64,000 nucleotides of DNA from Blastopirellula retiformator (GTDB lineage: Bacteria > Planctomycetota > Planctomycetia > Pirellulales > Pirellulaceae). The notes under the pieces are model-generated. The model was given only the letters and a program-made list of their open reading frames with translations, was not told the DNA's origin and ran no database searches. The translations under genes and the position numbers were made by a program. The stretch is taken from contig NZ_SJPF01000004.1 in the NCBI RefSeq assembly GCF_007859755.1, forward strand, positions 779,720-843,719, written 5' to 3'. Below are positions 55,093-63,215 of the stretch, piece after piece. The first letter of the stretch is position 1; the number at the start of each line of letters is the position of its first letter.

Positions 55093-56079
55093 TTAGGTGG
55101 AATAAACCCAGCGGCCCAGCAATAGCATCGGCGCCACCAACAGGGCGACGATCACCGCCCAAAAGGCGCCGCACACCGCCAACACAAAGCCCGCATTCAA
55201 AGTGATCAGCGACAACAGCGCCTGCTTGACCGCCACTTGTACATTGCTGGGCGAGGGATCGGCAATGGCGATGATGCAGCGGCGGAGGATCGAAACCGCA
55301 ATCAGCAACATCAGGCCGCACCACCCAAACGTCTGCATCGACCGCAAACGGACCACCGACGAGCCCAGCAGCGGCGACGCCACAAACGTCAGCAATCCGA
55401 TCACCAGCACGACAAAACCGAAAATCAACAGCGGACGCGAGCTATCTTTCGCTTCGGTCCGGGCGAACCAGGTGACGCCGGCAATGTAGATGGCGATTCC
55501 GCCGGCAAAGGCCAGCTGTCCGATATCGTACCCGATAAGCGAGAATTCGGCCTCCGGCAGCCGCCCGGCCAAGCTCATCCCCAGCAGCAAATTGAAAAAC
55601 CGACAGGCTCCCATCGCCACGGCGCCAAAGATGGTCGCTTTGAGACCTGCGTCATAAAGCAATACCGATGCGACCAAGCAAAGCGCGACGACGCCCCCAC
55701 GCCAGGGCAGCGCGACGTCGGTGTAGAGATAGCCGGCAATCGCCGCTAGCACCACGCCGACCAGCAGAAACTGGTAACCGAGCCAGCCCGCCAAACGGGG
55801 CGAAACCCTACCCGAGGGCAACGGGCGACTGGGGCGTTCCTGGCGATCCTTCTCTAGGTCGTAATAGTCGTTCAGGGCCATTCCGGCCGAATAAATCAGG
55901 CTCGAGGCCGTAATCAGGCACAAAAAGACAGACCAAGGGGTCAAGCTGGCCGTATCGGTCGAGAATTGCGTGACTGCCAGATAACCGGCCAGAATGTCCG
56001 CCCACGCCGTAAAGACGTTCGGCAGCCGAAACAGCTGAAAATAAGGGAGCCACGCAGGTTCAGCGGAAACGGTCGCCAC
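55093..56079 (-). CDS. UbiA-family prenyltransferase, EboC-like
   Basis: About nine membrane helices. The first Asp-rich motif is N70-D71-x2-D74-x3-D78 (NDYYDLEKDRQERPSRPLPSG, split here by position), and the second region is DAGLKATIFGAVAMGACRFFNLLLG-like, with Arg-Phe-Phe-Asn where ebo-type enzymes have a related RxxN. UbiA enzymes join a polyprenyl chain to an acceptor at the membrane. The start is set at GTG 56079, giving 328 residues; a GTG at 56166 would add 29 residues with poor conservation prospects. It heads the three-gene set. Confidence 0.85.
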   Translation of the reverse strand: MATVSAEPAWLPYFQLFRLPNVFTAWADILAGYLAVTQFSTDTASLTPWSVFLCLITASSLIYSAGMALNDYYDLEKDRQERPSRPLPSGRVSPRLAGWLGYQFLLVGVVLAAIAGYLYTDVALPWRGGVVALCLVASVLLYDAGLKATIFGAVAMGACRFFNLLLGMSLAGRLPEAEFSLIGYDIGQLAFAGGIAIYIAGVTWFARTEAKDSSRPLLIFGFVVLVIGLLTFVASPLLGSSVVRLRSMQTFGWCGLMLLIAVSILRRCIIAIADPSPSNVQVAVKQALLSLITLNAGFVLAVCGAFWAVIVALLVAPMLLLGRWVYST

Positions 56080-56345
56080 GTTTTCGGCACACGCTAGAAA
56101 TAGGGAGAACTGGGAGACAAACCGTTCATTATAGGTCGATCGGCTCGACTGCGACAGGCAGTCCACGCGGCGTAATGCAGGCTATTTCGCGTGATATCTT
56201 CACAAAATTGCCGTTTCGCGGTTCTCCCCCATTTCCTATAGTTCGCACCCAAAGGCGTCGCTTCCGCAAGGGGAAGTCCTTGGCGCCCTTCCTGCCATCC
56301 GATCCCGCCTAATTTCCTTCCCACCTATATGACGCACACATCGCC

Positions 56346-57248
56346 ATGGCCGCCAGCTTCCAACTTCACTCCGCAGTCCGCAGCTGCGCGCTTTTGGTCG
56401 GCTTGCTACTAGCAGCCGGTTGCGGAACGACCTCCAATCGCACGCTGACCGAGCAACTGGTCAGTTCGCACGCCGTCGACGAGGCGATCGCCGATATCGA
56501 CTTTCAGCCGCTGCGCGGTGAGAAGGTCTATCTCGACCCCAGCTACCTGAAAAACGTCAAAGGCGCCGGGTTCGTCAACGCCGAGTACATCACCAGTTCT
56601 ATCCGTCAGCAGATGAACGCCGCCGGCTGTCTACTGCAAGACAAGGCGGACGACGCCGACTTTGTGGTCGAAGCCCGCATCGGCGCTCTCGGTACCGAAG
56701 GACATACCGTCACTTACGGCATTCCGTCGAACAACGCGGTCAGTTCGGCCGCTTCGTTACTGCCGGCCGCGCCGCCGGTTCCGACGATTCCAGAAATCGC
56801 CTTCGCCAAGAAAAGTAAGACAATCGGCGGCGCCAAGATCGCCCTGTTCGCCTACCACCGCGAATCGCGACAACCGATTTGGCAATCAGGCATCGCGCAG
56901 TCGCTGGGCACCGCTCGCGACACCTGGCTGATGGGCGCCGGGCCGTTTCAGGGAGGCAACATCTACGAGCGGGCGCAATTCGCCGGGTCGCGGCTCAGCC
57001 TGCCCAACCCGTTCCACAAAGAAGAAGAGAGCCCGATTCAGGTCGACTACGAATTGGCGTACGACTTCCGCGCGCAACTGGCCGAGTCCGAGTTGGACGA
57101 CGCGCCCCAGCCGATGCCGATGGGCGAAAAAGAAGCGGACCTGGCCGGCTACGAAGAAGAGAGGAAGGCCGAATCGCGCCAGTCCGAACCAAAAGAGCCG
57201 CAGCCCCTGAAAAAGCAGGAACCGACCAAGGTCTCCGTCTCTGGCTAA
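56346..57248 (+). CDS. Lipoprotein with proline-rich tail, 300 aa
   Basis: A lipoprotein signal with lipobox LAAGC (C26) is followed by GTTSNRTLTEQLVSSHAVDEAIADIDFQPLRGEKVYLD, spread over residues 27-64, a conserved-looking beta/alpha domain to about 235 (YITSSIRQQMNAAGCLLQDKADDADFVVEARIGA), and a charged Glu/Lys/Pro-rich tail (about 245-300). The domain resembles a planctomycete family often called DUF6655, but I cannot confirm it. The stop overlaps the stop of the convergent MEKHLA gene by 4 bp. It is probably an outer- or inner-membrane lipoprotein. Confidence 0.8.
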   Translation: MAASFQLHSAVRSCALLVGLLLAAGCGTTSNRTLTEQLVSSHAVDEAIADIDFQPLRGEKVYLDPSYLKNVKGAGFVNAEYITSSIRQQMNAAGCLLQDKADDADFVVEARIGALGTEGHTVTYGIPSNNAVSSAASLLPAAPPVPTIPEIAFAKKSKTIGGAKIALFAYHRESRQPIWQSGIAQSLGTARDTWLMGAGPFQGGNIYERAQFAGSRLSLPNPFHKEEESPIQVDYELAYDFRAQLAESELDDAPQPMPMGEKEADLAGYEEERKAESRQSEPKEPQPLKKQEPTKVSVSG

Positions 57249-57730
57249 GCGGTTTCGCCGTCGGCCAGAAAGGTCCAATGATCGAAGGTGGCCGCTTGCC
57301 CCACATAGCGGTCCTCCTCATCGACGACGTTCCAGATCGTCGCCTGTTCGATGTAAAAGCGACGTCCCGTGCTGGAGATGCGGACGCCGCGATAATCGTC
57401 GACATAGCCGTCCCGTTCCGTTCTCTCTAGCAATCGAGCGCGCTCGTCACGATGCACCGGCTCGGCGGTCAGCCGCGACGGCATCTTCAGGAAGTCGTGC
57501 AGTTCGATCTCCCAAAGCTGCAGCGCCGTCTGATTGCCGAACTTGAAGATCGGGTCGGTCTGATCGCCATGCGAAACGACCACCACCGGCAGCGCGAACA
57601 GTTGCTGCAGGTCGCGCTGCGGATCGCCGGTCCGCTCCATCAACTCTACGCCAACCCAGCGGCGGTACGAATTGAGCATCCGCTGCACATATTGAGGGGT
57701 ATCCAAAGCGAACGAGGCAACCTGCGACAT
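57245..57730 (-). CDS. MEKHLA-domain protein (PAS-related)
   Basis: The 161-residue protein matches the MEKHLA domain along its length: LNSYRRWVGVEL, LFALPVVVVSHGDQTDPIFKFGNQTALQLWE, PSRLTAEPVHRDERARLLE, YVDDYRGVRISSTGRRFYIEQATIWNVVDE. The domain is PAS-like and in plants and bacteria occurs alone or with regulators; its ligand is not known. It is soluble. It converges on the lipoprotein gene (4-bp overlap). Confidence 0.88.
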   Translation of the reverse strand: MSQVASFALDTPQYVQRMLNSYRRWVGVELMERTGDPQRDLQQLFALPVVVVSHGDQTDPIFKFGNQTALQLWEIELHDFLKMPSRLTAEPVHRDERARLLERTERDGYVDDYRGVRISSTGRRFYIEQATIWNVVDEEDRYVGQAATFDHWTFLADGETA

Positions 57731-57906
57731 AGGTGGTTCCGCCGAAAAACAAGGGCCAGACTACAGGCAGCATACCAAAACGTCGCTTACCTCGGGCGGC
57801 CGTATAATCGGCATATCCGTCATCTTCTCCCGTCTGGCCTGATTCTGCAGCCGTCGCCGATCGAGAGCAACTACCATGGAAGTTCCCCCTCACCACGGCG
57901 ATATCG

Positions 57907-59034
57907 ATGCTCTTGCAGATCCTCATCTACTGCACGATTGTGCTCCTCGCTCGGCCTGACGCGGCGGTCGAACAACCGCTTGCCGCTTGGCTGGTCTGTC
58001 TGGCCTTGGGACTGATGCAGTGGAGCGTTGCGCGAACGTTTGGCCGCGGTGCGATCTCCGACATCAGTTGGGGCGTTACCTCGCTGCTGATGCTCTGGCC
58101 AGGCAATTGGGGCGCAATTGTCGCCGGGTCGGCCGGGGGCGAAATCCCGCTGCTGCGCGAAGCGACGCTGTTGGCGCCGGCGGTACTCTCGCGACTGGTG
58201 ATGCTGGCCGAGACCGAAAATCTCTCGGCGGCGCTGGCCGAAATGCGAATGTCGCTACCGCTGGCTTGTGGGCCGGTCTGGCTTGGATCGGCGGCGGCTC
58301 GCTGCGGCGGAATCACCGATGCCGGCGGCAACAGCGGCGCGGTAACGATCGCCCTGATCGTGGTCATGATGATCGCCGTTTATCCCGAACTGCTCCGCCG
58401 CAGTTGGGGACTGAGGCCGGTCGCACTTCCGCACCTGGTCGAACGTCTGCGAGCGCAACACGGACGCAGCATGCCGCCGCTGCTGGTCTGGCCGAGCAGC
58501 GTGTCGATCTGCAATGCGGCGCTGCTTGGCTGCATGCCGCCGTTTCGCTATTTGATCGTTTCGGCGCCGCTGCTCGACGCACTCACCCCCGGCGAACTCG
58601 ACGCCGTGATCGCGCACGAAATGGGACATCTCCGCCGTCAACATGTCGCCCGGCGATTGGCGGCGATCGTGATTCCCGCCGCAGTCGTCTTGGCAGCGCG
58701 GTATCTACTGGCGGTTGGATTGGATCTGCATGGAGTCGCCCGCACGCTGGTCGAAGCCTCGGCGCCGGTCCTGCTAACCGGTTACTTTCTATGGTCGACG
58801 CCGCGACAATCGCGACGCTTCGAACTGGAAGCGGACCAGTGGGCGGCGCTGCACTTGCGACGGATCTACGGCGAAGCAGGTCCGGCACTGCTTACCTCGG
58901 CGCTCCGCAAACTGAGCGAAGCGGCCAACATTCCGCTGCAGCAATCGAGGTGGCTGCATCCCAGTTTTCGTCAGCGCGAAGCGGCGCTGCTACCAACCGA
59001 ACTTGCCCCTCTAGCCGCCGGCGTTGACCGGTAA
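57907..59034 (+). CDS. M48-like membrane zinc protease
   Basis: The 375-residue protein has about four membrane segments in its first 180 residues, the zinc motif HEMGH in VIAHEMGHLRRQHVARR (about 237-241), two further hydrophobic segments and ELEADQWAALHL, whose first Glu-rich part gives the third zinc ligand. This is the M48/BlaR1-type peptidase layout with a membrane-embedded active site. No antirepressor or sensor domain is fused. The start is ATG at 57907. The gene lies 3 bp from the convergent sensor kinase gene. The substrate is unknown. Confidence 0.85.
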   Translation: MLLQILIYCTIVLLARPDAAVEQPLAAWLVCLALGLMQWSVARTFGRGAISDISWGVTSLLMLWPGNWGAIVAGSAGGEIPLLREATLLAPAVLSRLVMLAETENLSAALAEMRMSLPLACGPVWLGSAAARCGGITDAGGNSGAVTIALIVVMMIAVYPELLRRSWGLRPVALPHLVERLRAQHGRSMPPLLVWPSSVSICNAALLGCMPPFRYLIVSAPLLDALTPGELDAVIAHEMGHLRRQHVARRLAAIVIPAAVVLAARYLLAVGLDLHGVARTLVEASAPVLLTGYFLWSTPRQSRRFELEADQWAALHLRRIYGEAGPALLTSALRKLSEAANIPLQQSRWLHPSFRQREAALLPTELAPLAAGVDR

Positions 59035-59037
59035 ACG

Positions 59038-61602
59038 CTACGACAAGGCTTCTTCCATAGCCGGCGAGAACGGCAGCACCAGGCGGAACAACGCGCCTTC
59101 GCCGAGCCCGTCGCTTTCGATCTCTAAACTGCCCCCCATCTGCTTGGCGGACAAGCTGGCGCTATGCAGCCCGAATCCATGCCCATTGGATTTGGTCGTA
59201 AAGCCGTACGAGAAGATGCTCTTCAGGTTCTCCGGCTTGATGCCCATGCCGGTATCGCGGACCTCGATCGCAATCTTGTCCCCTTTCGTCTGCCGAACGC
59301 TGACCGTAATCCGGCGTTGCGGCCCTTGGGCCTCGGTGATCGATTCGATCGCATTCTTGACCAGGTTGCCGAAGATTTCCAGCACGCGATGTTTGTCCAA
59401 GTTGAGCAGCGGCAGAGAAGGAAAGTTGGTTTCGACGTCAACCTTGTGATGCACTATACCTTCCGACTGCCAGTCAATCGCCCCCCTCAGCACCTCGACT
59501 AGATCAGTCGGCTCCAGCACGCACTGGACGCGGGCCATCGACTGCTGCAGGGAGACGATTTTCTTGATGTGATCGATATGGCGACGCAGGCCTTCCACCT
59601 CGGACAACTGCTTTTCGTTTTCGCTTCGCAGTCGTTCGTCCAACTCGGTAAGCATCGGCTCAATCAATGCCCGTTTGGGATGCTCGGTCATAAAAGCTTC
59701 CAGCGATCCCGATTGCTTGGTGACCAGATCGAGCGTGCGGCGTAAGTCGCCAACGCTAGAATGGCTCGTGCACTCTTGCAGGAATGACAGCGACGTATTC
59801 ACGCTATTGAGCGCGTTGCCGACATTGTGCAGCACGCCGGTTGCGACTTCGGCCATACCGGCATGGCGGGCTGAATCGATCAGCTTGCTGTTCAAGTCCT
59901 TCACCCGGCTGCTGGCGTGGGCCCGCTCCAACGTTTGGCTGAGGCGATGGGCGACCTGTTGCGCCAATCGCAGCAGTTCCGGCGAGGGAGCCTCGACGTT
60001 GGTCGACACGAAGTGGCAATGAATGAAGAAGCTCTCTTGCCGGATTCTCACCGCAATGCCGCCCAGCGAACCGCTGCAGGGAGAGAGCGATTCGTCCTGT
60101 CGAAAGCTAAGCGGACGAACCGACACCTTCATCGACGGATCGCTGCCGCACGATGCGATGATCGGTTCGGTCGACAAACCAACGTCGATCCAGGCCTCCG
60201 TCGCCACCACCTGACGCATTCCCCGCTCATCGGTAAACGTCGCCAATGCATAGGGGAAGCCGGAGTGCTCGGCAAAGCGTCGCATGACGAACTCGACGGT
60301 TTCTGCAAGCGGCGTCGTCTTATTCGCCGCTTCGGCGACATCTTGCAACAATCGAATTTCAGAATTGGTCCGTTCGACCTGCGCCGACTTTCGCTGCACG
60401 TCCTCGATTTGCTGGGTGATAATGCCGGCGATTCGCCGGGCGAGAAACGTGAAAACGCAAACGCACACCACGCCGGTGATGATCATGATCCCCCAAGCCG
60501 CCATCCCGACTAAGTCAGCGCCACGTCGCTCTTTGGCATCCACCTTGAGGAAGTGAAGTTCTAAATCCTGCAACACCGGTCGAAACGCGTCAAACATTTC
60601 TTCCGAGGCCCGGAGAATATTCGCCTGCTCGCGCAGTCGCAGCAGTTCGTTTCGTTGCCAATAGTAGACGCCCCCGTCTCCCACCTGAATCGTTTGATGG
60701 GCGTCATCAATCAACCGCCCCTCGCCAAAGAGCCCCGTTTCCAAGTCGTACATCAACTTGATAACCGCTTCTCGGTCGCCCGAAAACCGATCGAGCGCAT
60801 GTTCAAGGCGCGAAAAGCTCGCCTTAAAATCGTTATCCTTGATGCTGACCAACTGATCCAAGTCATGTTCGGCGCCCAATTTCTCGCACAGCACCGACAC
60901 TTGCATCAATTCATTCGCGATCGCTTCGTACTGGGCGGCGACGCGGACACCTTCGACCAGGTCGTCATGGGCGACGGCCGCTTGCCCCGAAGCCTTGGGC
61001 GCATGTTGCTGCAGTTGCAGCGCCAGATCCAAACGCCGTTTCCCCTCCATTTCCGCAAAGTATCCGCGAATCATCTGCAGCGTTTTTTGCGTCTCTTTTT
61101 GGGCGACTAGTCGACTCGCCTCGGCATCGTGGACCAGATCGCACCAGGCGGTCGCATCTTGATAGGCCTGCGGAATCCGGTCCATCAATTCCGAAAGCCG
61201 AATGACGTCTTGCGTGTCGCGAAAGTTCGGATCTTGCCGAATTTTGGCCACCGACTTACGTAGTTCCTTGTACCAGTGGGCGTCTCGGATCGATGGGCGT
61301 TCGTGGTGTTGCGATTCACGTGAAGCCGGCGATAGAATAATCTCGGCAAGTTCGCGTCGACCGTCCGCCACCTTCTCTTGAATCTCGGCGATCGATTCGT
61401 CGATTTCGTTGCGCTTTTCCGCCGATTCCTGATAGTGATATTGGATATACCGCATCGTCGGCGCGGTCACGCAGAAGACCACCGCGCCGGCGATAATGCC
61501 GACCGTCGTCAGCAACCACACCAAGCGGCGGGCGTCCGTACAGCGACTTGGCTCCTGACTCGGAGCGATGCAGTCGTTGAACTCTGGTTTCGAGTCGGTC
61601 AT
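59038..61602 (-). CDS. Sensor histidine kinase with long extracytoplasmic helical domain and GAF domain
   Basis: The 854-residue protein has TM1 (27-48), an extracytoplasmic, mainly helical sensor domain of about 315 residues, TM2 (365-388), a coiled linker, a GAF domain (about 430-555), a phosphoacceptor H592 in the GMAEVATGVLHNVGN motif, and a HATPase with N750 (NLVKNAIES), D783 (VRDTGMGI), GFTTK and GHGFGLH. There is no receiver domain. The ATG at 61602 overlaps the stop of the binding-protein gene (ATGA) with GGAGGAG before it. This suggests the binding protein is its sensory partner. Confidence 0.9.
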   Translation of the reverse strand: MTDSKPEFNDCIAPSQEPSRCTDARRLVWLLTTVGIIAGAVVFCVTAPTMRYIQYHYQESAEKRNEIDESIAEIQEKVADGRRELAEIILSPASRESQHHERPSIRDAHWYKELRKSVAKIRQDPNFRDTQDVIRLSELMDRIPQAYQDATAWCDLVHDAEASRLVAQKETQKTLQMIRGYFAEMEGKRRLDLALQLQQHAPKASGQAAVAHDDLVEGVRVAAQYEAIANELMQVSVLCEKLGAEHDLDQLVSIKDNDFKASFSRLEHALDRFSGDREAVIKLMYDLETGLFGEGRLIDDAHQTIQVGDGGVYYWQRNELLRLREQANILRASEEMFDAFRPVLQDLELHFLKVDAKERRGADLVGMAAWGIMIITGVVCVCVFTFLARRIAGIITQQIEDVQRKSAQVERTNSEIRLLQDVAEAANKTTPLAETVEFVMRRFAEHSGFPYALATFTDERGMRQVVATEAWIDVGLSTEPIIASCGSDPSMKVSVRPLSFRQDESLSPCSGSLGGIAVRIRQESFFIHCHFVSTNVEAPSPELLRLAQQVAHRLSQTLERAHASSRVKDLNSKLIDSARHAGMAEVATGVLHNVGNALNSVNTSLSFLQECTSHSSVGDLRRTLDLVTKQSGSLEAFMTEHPKRALIEPMLTELDERLRSENEKQLSEVEGLRRHIDHIKKIVSLQQSMARVQCVLEPTDLVEVLRGAIDWQSEGIVHHKVDVETNFPSLPLLNLDKHRVLEIFGNLVKNAIESITEAQGPQRRITVSVRQTKGDKIAIEVRDTGMGIKPENLKSIFSYGFTTKSNGHGFGLHSASLSAKQMGGSLEIESDGLGEGALFRLVLPFSPAMEEALS

Positions 61603-62858
61603 GGTCGCTCCTCCTGGCGAAGCACATTCGACCATTCGATCGGCGCCACTTCCGTCCCTTCGATCTGGGTCGCCCAAACGGCATGGCTGGCCTGATGCTC
61701 TTCGCTGGACAGCTGCAGCGGAACGCCAAGCCCTAGATCAAATTCTCCCAGCGACTCGCAAGCGTCGACGATCGCGTCGCGGGTGATTTCTCCGTCGATC
61801 CGCTCCAGCGCGAGAATTAGCATTCTTCCCACAACGTAGCCTTCCAGCGAGATCTGGGTCGGCGGCTCGGGGTCGGCTTCGATCAGCGCCAGCGCCGCCC
61901 GATGCCCCTTGTTGATGGGAAGCTGCTTGTCGACGTGGGGAACAATCTGGGAAACGATGACGCCGTCTACTTGTCCCTCCAGCGCCTCCGCCAGAAGGTT
62001 GCTCCCCACGAACGAGACATTCAAGAACAGCGGGTCAAATCCGCATTCTTGCGACAGCCGAATCAACTTGGCGCACGGCGCGTAGGCGCCCACCAGGATG
62101 ATCGCCTTGGGAACCGGACGATGCAAAATCAAGTCGGCTAGCGCCCCTTCCACCGCCATCGTGTTGCGTTCATACCGACCATGGGCGATCGCCCCGGCGC
62201 CATCGACCCCGTACCGCACCAGCGCGGACGTTCCGCCGGCAAAACCTGCGTCTCCGTAGCCGTCGCGCTGGGTCACGAAAGCGATCTCTGCAGGCTTAAC
62301 GCCGGACTGGACCAACGCGTCAACCATCGCCGAAGTCTCTTCCGCATAGCTGGCGCGAAAGTTGATCACATACCGATCGGGCGGCGTTTTTCTTAGTACG
62401 CCGGCTCCGGTCAGGGCGCCGATAAAGGGCGTCTTGCTTCGCTGTGCAATCGGCGCGGCGACGATGGCGGTCGGCGTACCGACGTTGCCGATGATCGCTA
62501 AGACCTGGTCGACCTCGATCAACCGCCGCACATTGGGACCAGTCTCGATCGGCTCGTAGCCGTCATCCAGGGCGATCAATTCTAGCGGCAGCGTCTGCAC
62601 TCCGCCGGCCGCATTCTTCTCGGCGAAGGCGGAGAGAATACCGCGCCGCATCTCAAGCCCCAGACCGGCGTTGGGCCCGGTGAGCGCGGTCGACATGCCG
62701 AACTGAAGCGCCGCCCGCTTCTTCGGCTTGGTCTCGTGTTTGTGCGTTTGGCCGTGCGCCAGACTCACCTGCGCCAGCAATATGGCACAGCAGAAAGACG
62801 CCCAGCTGACCATGGCCAGCAATCGCCTATATGGAGCCGATTTTTCTCGTAAATTCAC
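61599..62858 (-). CDS. Leu/Ile/Val-type periplasmic substrate-binding protein
   Basis: The 419-residue protein has a signal peptide (about 1-37), then LQFGMSTALTGPNAGLGLEMRRG, the start of a type I periplasmic binding fold, with NVGTPTAIVAAPIAQ, TGAGVLRKTPPDRYVINFRASYAEET and AFVTQRDGYGDAGF (positions split by loops). These are features of branched-chain amino-acid or urea-type binding proteins. No ABC permease or ATPase genes are adjacent. It is translationally coupled to the histidine kinase, so a sensing role is more likely than transport. The ligand is unknown. Confidence 0.88.
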   Translation of the reverse strand: MNLREKSAPYRRLLAMVSWASFCCAILLAQVSLAHGQTHKHETKPKKRAALQFGMSTALTGPNAGLGLEMRRGILSAFAEKNAAGGVQTLPLELIALDDGYEPIETGPNVRRLIEVDQVLAIIGNVGTPTAIVAAPIAQRSKTPFIGALTGAGVLRKTPPDRYVINFRASYAEETSAMVDALVQSGVKPAEIAFVTQRDGYGDAGFAGGTSALVRYGVDGAGAIAHGRYERNTMAVEGALADLILHRPVPKAIILVGAYAPCAKLIRLSQECGFDPLFLNVSFVGSNLLAEALEGQVDGVIVSQIVPHVDKQLPINKGHRAALALIEADPEPPTQISLEGYVVGRMLILALERIDGEITRDAIVDACESLGEFDLGLGVPLQLSSEEHQASHAVWATQIEGTEVAPIEWSNVLRQEERP

Positions 62859-63018
62859 GACGCCCTACCCCTAGTTTCGTCGCTTCGCTAGTCGCCTGGG
62901 CGCTCTGCCCGAACAGCGCGATTGTTAAAAAATAGCTTCTCATTTCGCCACGCGTCGAAGGAATCCGGTTGGCGCGATCATGACGAAAATCGCATAGCAA
63001 CTTGCCGCGAAAGGGATG

Positions 63019-63047
63019 AAAAAACCGCATGGGATCCATGCGGTTTC
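63019..63047 (-). terminator. Terminator-like hairpin upstream of the binding-protein gene
   Basis: On the minus strand AACCGCATGG-ATC-CCATGCGGTT (perfect stem) is followed by TTTTTTC. It lies about 160 bp upstream of the binding-protein start, in its direction of transcription. It may stop a transcript entering from the right or act as an attenuator in the leader. Confidence 0.7.
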
Positions 63048-63082
63048 GCGTGTGGGCGAGTTGTCAGTCGGCAAAACTTAGT

Positions 63083-63215
63083 AGTCCGTTGATTTTCTCG
63101 ACGGACTGCGTGATCGCACGGATGCGATCCCAAAATAGCGACGTAAGTCGTTATTTTGCGAGCCGCGAAGAGCTATGCTCTGAGCCTGGCGAGGTTGAAA
63201 AATGCCACGAGGGCA
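63083..63215 (+). repeat. Five-hairpin interspersed repeat, copy 3 (truncated at 63215)
   Basis: Identical to copy 2 at nearly every position through GAGGGCA, then the sequence changes abruptly to ATACCGTTC where the other copies continue TTTTTCAACAGGCA. The fifth hairpin is cut in its 3' arm. The IS4-family element starts at the break. Confidence 0.8.
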
